From positions 142,528,001 through 142,592,000 of the forward strand of contig CM059584.1 in assembly GCA_030407085.1 (NCBI GenBank): DNA of 64,000 nt, given 5' to 3'. The DNA is from Trichopria drosophilae (Eukaryota; Arthropoda; Insecta; Hymenoptera; Diapriidae). The translations under genes and the position numbers were made by a program. Below, one piece after another: positions 11,700 through 19,500 of this stretch (positions are counted from its first letter, which is position 1; each line of letters starts with the position of its first letter). The notes beneath the pieces were generated by a model. The model ran no database searches. It was given only the letters and a program-made list of their open reading frames with translations, and was not told the DNA's origin.

Positions 11700-11759
<60 letters not shown>
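11700..11759 (-). repeat. Uninterrupted 60-base T run (poly(A) in sense)
   Basis: Sixty consecutive T on the plus strand, which is A60 in the element's sense RNA. On the sense strand AATAAA (plus TTTATT at 11774-11779) precedes the run by 14 nt, the arrangement of a polyadenylated mRNA end. This suggests part of the 3' region was captured from a polyadenylated RNA. A microsatellite expansion is the alternative. Confidence 0.8.
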
Positions 11760-12090
11760 CACTGTACGCATGTGTTTATTAGTTTTGTTGTTAGTTGTAA
11801 CTTGACCTCGTGCAATTATTTTATTTTGTTAATTGTGAAATGGCATACATGTTATTATCAAAGGTATTTCTTATTCGTGCAATTTGAAAAATATGAGAGT
11901 TCATATTTTGAGTATCTTAAAAAAAAAGAAATATATATATATATTTGTATGAAAATTATTGAAAGAAGAATAAATAATAATTTCAGTTTTATTAGTGTAT
12001 ATATTTTTTGTTTTTGCTAGCATTTAAGTTCTAATAGTGATTTGGTAAAATGAACATGACTTATTATAATCCTTCTTAATACGTACATTT

Positions 12091-12134
12091 CTCGCTCTCC
12101 ACTTAAAATGTGGCAAGCCTAACTTAACGGCGAG
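12091..12134 (-). other. Structured motif, copy 1 of 2
   Basis: CTCGC (12091-12095) pairs with GCGAG (12130-12134), enclosing a second stem CCAC (12099-12102)/GTGG (12110-12113). A near-identical copy lies at 12359-12403. The two copies differ at one position in the linker between the stems and by one base in the inner loop, both outside the stems. The same fold forms in the sense RNA because the stems are reverse-complementary. Confidence 0.6.
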
Positions 12135-12358
12135 TTTCTTAGCATTTTTTATACTCTGATACTGGAATTTCCTAGTCTCATTTCACTCCTTCTCGAATTT
12201 ACGAGGTTGACTTTATTTTCTGGTAAGCCCTAAGGAAACCATACAAAGTTTATTTACTCTACGAGAGTTAAAAATGGTTTTGAATTTTTACGTACGTAGT
12301 GTAAGAAAAATATATGCACATATATATAAAGACTAACTTAGTTTAATACATTATTTTT

Positions 12359-12403
12359 CTCGCACTCCACTTTAAAATGTGGCAAGCCTAACTTAACGGC
12401 GAG
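12359..12403 (-). other. Structured motif, copy 2 of 2
   Basis: CTCGC (12359-12363)/GCGAG (12399-12403) encloses CCAC (12367-12370)/GTGG (12379-12382). Flanking identity with copy 1 extends to TTTCTTA on the right, about 54 bases in total. The copies start 268 bases apart, in non-coding sequence 1-1.3 kb downstream (sense) of the last long ORF. It is a candidate RNA export, stability or packaging element. Confidence 0.6.
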
Positions 12404-13361
12404 TTTCTTATCGTTTTTCTGTGATGTGAGGTTTGAATCCTCTAAAAAAATGATTAGAAATTAATTAAATTTGTTTTGATACTAAACATTTGTTGTGTCC
12501 TTTATACGTTACATATATATACTTTTTGTTCATTTCATCAAATTCAATGTTATGCAGCACAATTGCAGAATATTATTATATACTTTTCTTTTTTTTGGTT
12601 ATGATTTAAAGAGGAGAAAAAAAGAATAAAGATTCTATAACAAAAAAAAAAAAAAAATTTGTATTTATGAAAATTTGTAATGATGTAAATTGAAATCTAT
12701 TGTGCTTGTTTTGTATTTGTTTATTTTATCTGCCGTGTGTAGATAGTGTTCCTGAAACAGATTTTTCATATACACATATGCTGTTTTGCATTTATGTATA
12801 TGTAGTCAGTTATTATTAATATTATTCATATACTTGTATGAGCGAATATATATAGATTTATATATATTTATCTTCACTTCTTTTACCCACAGATGAGAAA
12901 TATGCTATCCCTTGTATGCTTTCTATTGTTGTTTTTTTGTAAAAAATAAAGGAAGAGAAGAAAAAAAAAAGGGGGAAAACAAAAAATTTTGTGTTGCGGA
13001 GTTTTCAGTTTTCTTCATTGTTATGTAGAAATATGTTATTTCGGTTATACCAATGAGAACTTGCGCACTACCTTCTCCCAAAAAGAAAAAATATGTATCT
13101 CTCTTTTGGTGAGGTAATTTTTACCAGCCTTTCGGCTTGGCTCCATCTTGCAACGCTTATAACTAGAGGATATGATATGAGAAAAATAATACTAATGAAG
13201 CTAGGGAATTAAAACAAAAGAAGAAGAAAGAAAAACAAAAGTAGTACAGTAATGTGATGGCATGGATTTTCTTATTAAAATAATAGAGTTAAAGGAGAAA
13301 TGTCAGGTGAGAATAAGGTAGACTTCTTTAAGGATTAAAACAAATTTATTACATTTTTAAC

Positions 13362-14267
13362 TTAATTTTGTAATTCTTCATTTGTGCGTATCATTTCAAT
13401 TTTAGTTAGTTTTGTAGTTGGTTTAGGTATGTCATATATGGGTTCCTGTCTTGAATCTTCTTGAATAGGAGTTAGAATGAATTGGATGTTATCAAAATTG
13501 TCGGATATTGGTTCATCTTGTTTTGAACCTGTATGTGTCATTATTTCGATATCGTCTTGACTAAATTTTACATACGTGTTTTGTTGGTTTGTAGGTTTGT
13601 TTTTATTTTGTTTACATAATTTTACTATTATAATAGTTAGTAGTATGGTAACGGTAAGGCAGTAAATCCCAACAACTATTAGTGTTTGTGATGATAAGTT
13701 TTCCACTGTTGGTGTATCGTTGTTATTTGGTCTCATACCTTCGATTATTGTATCGTTATCGCTATTTTGTATTATTTCTGTAGTTGGTTCTATTTTGGGA
13801 TATGGTGTCGTTGTGGTAATTATTGTATCCCAAAAGCTGCCTTCATAGTCGTCGGAGCATGTTTCATTCACGGGGCATTCTTGTCCGTTATATAGTATTA
13901 TGTTATTATTTTCTAATAGTGTTTCATATTCTGTTATTATTGCTGTTATTAGGTAGTTTGTTACTTCTGTGTTAACTCCATCATCTTTGCAGTCTTCAAA
14001 TGTCGTTAGTTCTTTTTCTGCATATTTGTCTATTTCTAAATCGTTGATTTCTACTCCAAGAAGTTGTATTTTGCGAGTCTTGTGCATATTTTTGCAATAT
14101 TCTACTGAGATATTGACTTTTTTATCGTTTTCTACTATTAACGTTCTGTCACATGAGTCGATTGTTTTCATAAATTTTACTTCACAACTTTTTACAAGTA
14201 TCGTTTCGCCTTTGATTCTTACTCCTAAGGTTATGAGTAATAAGTAATGTAAAAGTGTGGTATTCAT
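13362..14267 (-). CDS. Second membrane glycoprotein of the retroelement (301 aa), novel
   Basis: The frame starts at ATG 78 nt after the envelope stop, in the same orientation. Residues 1-20 form a signal peptide (LLHYLLLITLGV core). The ectodomain to about residue 194 has six cysteines (28, 39, 58, 93, 131, 137), an even number suited to three disulfides. N-glycosylation sequons include NIS (52), NET (135), NDT (171 and 183) and NLS (190). Residues 195-216 form one transmembrane helix, followed by KLCKQNKNK and a cytoplasmic tail of about 80 residues. The tail carries tyrosine motifs (TYVKF; EPIYDIPKP near 275-283) that could act in sorting or adaptor binding. It is a type I membrane protein. 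I recognise no family. It may be a partner of the envelope protein or a separately captured viral or host gene; expression would need a spliced RNA. Confidence 0.75.
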   Translation of the reverse strand: MNTTLLHYLLLITLGVRIKGETILVKSCEVKFMKTIDSCDRTLIVENDKKVNISVEYCKNMHKTRKIQLLGVEINDLEIDKYAEKELTTFEDCKDDGVNTEVTNYLITAIITEYETLLENNNIILYNGQECPVNETCSDDYEGSFWDTIITTTTPYPKIEPTTEIIQNSDNDTIIEGMRPNNNDTPTVENLSSQTLIVVGIYCLTVTILLTIIIVKLCKQNKNKPTNQQNTYVKFSQDDIEIMTHTGSKQDEPISDNFDNIQFILTPIQEDSRQEPIYDIPKPTTKLTKIEMIRTNEELQN

Positions 14268-14345
14268 TGTTCTGTTTTTTTTTGTTGATTCCTGTAGATA
14301 GAAAGGAGTTTTTGTAGTAAATATTAAATAAGGAATATACTATTA

Positions 14346-16454
14346 TTATTTTTTTAATGTAAATGCTTTGTTTTCTCTATTAGGAAATTGGTTTTTTACA
14401 TTTAATTCCGTCGGTTCGTTTTGAATTTCTATGGTTTCTTTGTGTAGGTTTGGGTATATTTGGTTATTTTCGACATTTCTTGTGTCTTGTGATAGGTTTA
14501 AATTAGGTGTTTCGTTTTGTTCAATTTTTATTTCTTGAAGCTCGATTTGGGGAATTTGTTGGTAGTTCGTATCATTGTTATTGTTTTTGTTATTGTGTTT
14601 CCTTGATAAGTGTAGTAGAAGATGAGTTACAGAATCCCAAATAGCTCCTAATAAAAAGATTGACCATCCATAAGCATTATGTAGTGCGTAGCCATGGATT
14701 GCTGTGTCTATTATAGATTTTATTATTTTTACTATTACAAATATTCCCATTATACCAGCTGTTGTTGATCCGAATATTATAAACTTTTGCCAAGTTTTGT
14801 TCCATGCTGATTTTATGATTTTCCCTATGGAGTTTTCGTCTAATAAGTTTGTTACTGATGTACCTTGATAGTTTGTTTGTTGTCCTGTTAAACCTCTTGC
14901 TACAGTATTGAGGAGTGCTGGTTTTTCGGCGGGGAACATTATATGTTCTTTTAGTTTCTTGAGGTCTTCTTGGCTGTAGATTCCATTTGTGGCTAAATTC
15001 TGGGGGTTTATATATGTCCAAGTTTGCTTCGTTAGAGGTTTTAATTGTTCTGGGGCTGATGCCTGTACTGGATTTGGTAGGAGTTTGTACCAAATATTAT
15101 TAACTGAATACATTGGTGGTACTAGACTATTGCATGTTATTTGATTTCCTTTATTGATAATTATTCTTGTCTTGGGCGTCATATACATTTCTTTTTCGAT
15201 GTATGTAATTGGTAAGTGAGAGTAACATTCTTCTGTTCTTCTAATTTTTACTTCAACTGGGATACATTTCATTATATATGCTACTTCTCCTGCTGCTAAT
15301 GCCATGTATCCAGGGCCTTTCATGATATTGTAGGCAAATTCATCTGGGGCATGTGTTGCTAATGATAGAGCATTGTGGAGTACTTGTTTTTCTAAGGCAC
15401 ATCTCTGTACCAGCATGTCATAGTAAAGTTGTTTTATCTGATGTCTTACGTGTCTTTCTACATAAACAAATTTGGAATTTACATATGAGAATATATCGAG
15501 GTTCCATGTTTTTATGGGGCGTTTCTTGAAGTCTCCGTTATTTTGTGATTCAAATATTATCAGTTTAGGATGTTCTGTCAGTGTTAATTCATAGCCACAT
15601 ATATTCTTCTTTCCTTTTTTTCCTAATGCAAAGGTTATTTCGTCTGTTGTGAGTGAATAGACTATTGTTTTGTCTTCATTATAAGTCTTATCAACAAATC
15701 CTTCGTATAATACGTCATATTTGTTAGCTCCACAGAAGTCTTTCGGGATTGTGTCCCAGTATGTATTTCCTCCTTCGATGTCTAGGCAAGATTTATCTGT
15801 TAAAGGATATGATATTCCTGATCTTAAGTGTAGTCTATTTTCATTAAGATTTATTCTAGCTTGATATTTTTGAATTAATATTTTTGCTGTTGCATGTACT
15901 ACCACGTTGCTCCATGAACCAAACGAATCGCTATATTCTACTCCTTTACAATTTCCATCTACTTGAGATGTACCAGCCATGTTTAAACTGCGGGAGTGAA
16001 CTTTGTTAGGTGTTATTTGATCTAGGAATATATTGGAATTTATAGTTAACGTCCCTGTGTTGTGTATTTTGTCACACTCGTCTCGTGATATTTCTAGTAT
16101 ATATGTTGCTAAACCGTTTGATACTGTAGACATATGTGAGTGCATTCCGCAATATTGGATGATTCGGTTAATTTCTATTTTACACTGTGTTACTTGGATT
16201 TCTTCATATTCTTTTAGTTGTAATAGCTGGGCTTTAATTTTTTCAGATTTGATTGATTTTTTTTCTATTTCGCAATCTTGTGTATTTAATAGTGAGATTG
16301 TGGATATGTTTGAACTCTGTGCTCCGCAATCGAATGCTATAAATGCTTGAACGTCCAGAATTGTTATAAGTAGTAGAACTGTGGTTATGAGAGTATTCAT
16401 ATTGTTCGTAATATTGACTTCTGTTCTTCGTTTGTCTCTGTTCCTGTTAAACAT
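14346..16454 (-). CDS. env: Envelope glycoprotein, chuvirid/gB-like type (702 aa)
   Basis: A 702-codon frame 59 nt after pol. Met-19 (MNTLITTVLLLITILDVQAF) starts a clear signal peptide, so the first 18 basic residues may be an N-terminal extension or the true start may be Met-19. The ectodomain begins FDCGAQ and is cysteine-rich, with motifs QYCGMHSH, ECYSHLP and NGIYSQEDLKKLKEHIMFP. A transmembrane segment lies near 558-580, a second hydrophobic stretch near 597-614, then an N/Q/E-rich tail of about 88 residues. The pattern of N-terminal FDC, CGMHSH, RRTEECY...LP and a late GIYS...P block resembles the glycoprotein shared by chuvirids and some BEL/Pao elements (class III, gB-like). No furin-type RXKR site flanked by a fusion peptide was seen, unlike baculovirus-F envelopes. 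The frame is intact. Likely made from a spliced subgenomic RNA. Membrane protein: very sure; family: moderately sure. Confidence 0.8.
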   Translation of the reverse strand: MFNRNRDKRRTEVNITNNMNTLITTVLLLITILDVQAFIAFDCGAQSSNISTISLLNTQDCEIEKKSIKSEKIKAQLLQLKEYEEIQVTQCKIEINRIIQYCGMHSHMSTVSNGLATYILEISRDECDKIHNTGTLTINSNIFLDQITPNKVHSRSLNMAGTSQVDGNCKGVEYSDSFGSWSNVVVHATAKILIQKYQARINLNENRLHLRSGISYPLTDKSCLDIEGGNTYWDTIPKDFCGANKYDVLYEGFVDKTYNEDKTIVYSLTTDEITFALGKKGKKNICGYELTLTEHPKLIIFESQNNGDFKKRPIKTWNLDIFSYVNSKFVYVERHVRHQIKQLYYDMLVQRCALEKQVLHNALSLATHAPDEFAYNIMKGPGYMALAAGEVAYIMKCIPVEVKIRRTEECYSHLPITYIEKEMYMTPKTRIIINKGNQITCNSLVPPMYSVNNIWYKLLPNPVQASAPEQLKPLTKQTWTYINPQNLATNGIYSQEDLKKLKEHIMFPAEKPALLNTVARGLTGQQTNYQGTSVTNLLDENSIGKIIKSAWNKTWQKFIIFGSTTAGIMGIFVIVKIIKSIIDTAIHGYALHNAYGWSIFLLGAIWDSVTHLLLHLSRKHNNKNNNNDTNYQQIPQIELQEIKIEQNETPNLNLSQDTRNVENNQIYPNLHKETIEIQNEPTELNVKNQFPNRENKAFTLKK

Positions 16455-16513
16455 ATATATATTTATGTTATTATTCTTTTTTTTTTTGTTTTTATTGTAC
16501 GTACTTAAATTTA

Positions 16514-19500
16514 TTATATTGGTATTTTTGATAATTTTAGTCGATTCGCATGAACTATTTTGTCTTCGTTTTTTATTCTTATTTTTATATTTCCGTTATC
16601 AAATAGTTCGAGTACTTCGAAGGGGCCTTGATATTCGTCATCGAATTTGCTAGTTTTGTGATTTTTTTGAAGAAAAACAGGGTCTCCTATATTAAATGTA
16701 ATTGGGTTAATATGTTTGTCGTAGTAATGTTTTGATTTTAGTTTAGCGGTTGTTATATTTTGTCTTGCGAATTTCTGTGTGTCGTAAAGTTTTGAGGCTA
16801 AGTTTTGTACATAGTCACTGTATGTTTCCTGGGTTTCGTTTTCGATAAGTTTTGATGATGGTAATTTTGCTATTCTACCAAACATTAGTTCAAAAGGTGT
16901 GTATTTAGTTCCCTCGTGAATGCTAGTATTATATGAAAAACTAGCTAATTCTAGCCATTTATCCCAGTCAGAGTGTTTGTTTGTGAAATGTTTAATGTAT
17001 TCTTTTATTACATGATGAGATCGTTCTAATGAGCCGTTAGATTGAGGGTGAAATGCTGTGGTTTTTATTTGTTTTATATTGAAGAGTTTTGCCATTTTTT
17101 TCATTATTTTGCTCAAAAAGTTCTTCCCTTGGTCTGTTAGGATGCTTCTTGGAGTGCCAAAAATGCATATAAATCGTTTTGTTAGTGCTTCTGCTATGTC
17201 TGAGGCTGTGGCTTTTTTTAAAGGTATAGCTACTAAATATTTTGTTAGATTGTCTTGGATAGTTAAGATGTTTTCATAGCCTTCTTCAGTTTTATTGTTT
17301 GGTATTACAATATCCATTGCTATTTTTTCTAGAGCTTTTCTTGGTGTGTCGGATATGACCATTGGTTGTTTGGTTTTAATTCTACTTAATTTTTTTAATT
17401 GGCAGGATTTGCATGATTGAATGAATTTTTCTATATCGGATTTCATGTTTTCCCAGTAATGATTTTGTTTAATTCTTTTGAGGGTTTTATTGATTCCTTT
17501 GTGTCCTCCTACAGGTGAAGAGTGTAGTTCTTTTATAATGTCCTCCCTGTCGTTTGCATCAGGGTGGTTAATTGTTCCGTTGCAGATTATTATCTTTGTT
17601 TTGCCGTTTTTAAAATTTTGTTCTAAAATATCTTTCACTTTTGTCCAGTTTATGCCTATTATGTTCTCAGTTTTTGAAATGCTAATTGTGTTTAAATCTA
17701 AGTTATCTGCTTCTTTTTTTAAAGATTTTATTACAGTTTTAATATTTTTTAATATTGTTAATTGACTTTCTCCTGTGTCTGTTGCTATTGGAAGTGCAAA
17801 ATGGTATTTATTTTTTTGTTTTGATATTGAGATTTTATTCAAAGTAAGGTTTTCAAATTTTGGGAGATCGTTCCTGTTTTTGTGTTTTAAGTTTCTATTA
17901 TCGCATAGTTTCCCAGTTGTGGTTACGAAATGGGCTACGTTGTCTTTTTGCATATATATATAATTTTTAATTTCTATAATGTTTTTGTTGCAACAGCGTT
18001 TATTATATTTGTTAGTGATTTCTTCGTCAGTGTCGTTGCTTTCGTTACTTGAGTCTAAGTCTATATTGTCGTTATTTAGGTTGTAATTTGTATCCTTTTG
18101 CTGTGGTTTTCTGGTTGGTTCCGTATTTTTTGTTCTAGGCCGTCCTCTTTGTTGGTGCTCACTTTTATATGAGTTTGTCTGTTGTTGTTTTTTATTATTT
18201 ATCTCTAGTCTTTTGGGAGGTTGGATTTTTCTTGTACTTCGTCTCAGGCATGCTGAGTCTGTGATATTTGCGATTTGTTTACATTCAGGTTCTAAATTGT
18301 TTATTTCATCTTTGGTATGTTTTTCGGTTTTTGTGACCTTTTTCTTTTCGTGTGCGAATATTCCAGGACAATTTATTTCTATGTGATTTAATTTATAACA
18401 TTTAGTACAGAATGGTATTACAGCCGGAAGGTTGTATTTTGGCCCTGTGTAATTTACTTTATCGTTTCGAGGTTTTTGAATATTATATATTGGACTGTGT
18501 ACTAGTATTTGTTTAAGAATTTTGTTCTTTGCTATTGTATGTTTACTTTTAATGAATTTAATTGGTTCTAGTGCTTGTGCATCTTGGTTGCTGTAATTAA
18601 TCCAATAATTACTGTCTCCATTAAACCCTAGTCCTTTTCGGTCGGTTTGGGTTTTAATTCTGATTGGTTCTCTAATTCCTTGATTATATCTGCCTATTCC
18701 GGCTCCTCTCCACCCCATATTTTCCATCATCTTAGTAATGGTATTATTAAGGTATGCTCTTTTATTTGATTCGTTAATTTTTAGTATTTCTATAGGATTT
18801 CTGGATAATGCATCTGCGTTGACGTTTGATTTGCCTGCTTTATGTATTACTTCAAATTCGTATTCTAATAAATTGTACATCCATTTGGCAACTCTGGAAT
18901 TGGGGTCTTTTTTTGTTCGGAATGATGTGAGGGGTTTATGATCAGTAACTACCGTAAAATGTTTTCCATAAACGTAAGGTCTGAAATGTAATATAGCATA
19001 GTATATTGCGAGAGCTTCTTTATCATACGTTTCGTATTTCTTTTCGTGATCGTTTAGTACGCGAGAGGTATAAGCAATAGGTCTATCTTTACCTATTTCT
19101 CCTTGAGATAGTATTGCGCCTATCGCATATCCTGATGCATCTGTAGTTATTATAAAAGGTTCATTGAAGTTAGGGTACTGTAGGACAGGTGCGTTGCATA
19201 ATTTTTCACGCAGTGTGTTAAATGCATCATTTTCTTCTTGTTCCCATTTGAACGATATATCGTTTTTTAGTAAATTTGATAAAGGTTTGGCTATAGATGA
19301 AAAATTTTCAATAAATCTACGGTAGTATCCTGCGAGTCCGAGAAATTGTCTGATATTCTTCTGATTTTTCGGTATTGGAAATTTTTGTACGCAATTGATT
19401 TTGTTCGGGTCTGGTTTTAGACCTTCTTCGCTGATTATATGTCCTAAATAACAAACTTCTTTTCTTAAAAATTCACATTTGTCCGGTTGTAATTTAAGGT

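Larger units (their letters stand above)
10487..13361 (-). other. AT-rich 3' region of the retroelement, largely non-coding
   Basis: About 2.9 kb between the last long ORF and the polypurine tract. It contains a 93-codon sense frame with a 42-bp tandem repeat (11058-11339), a 60-base T run (A run in sense) at 11700-11759, and a duplicated structured motif (12091-12134 and 12359-12403). Otherwise it is low-complexity AT-rich sequence with TATA microsatellites. Ordinary gypsy elements have at most a few hundred bases here. Confidence 0.7.

Noticed and set aside
12641..12657. Second poly(A) end in the element's 3' region
   Set aside because: This A run is on the plus strand, antisense to the element, and is short; it looks like ordinary low-complexity sequence.
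14677..15093. 138-codon minus frame within env
   Set aside because: It overlaps the 702-aa envelope in another phase and has no domain; a shadow of the real frame.
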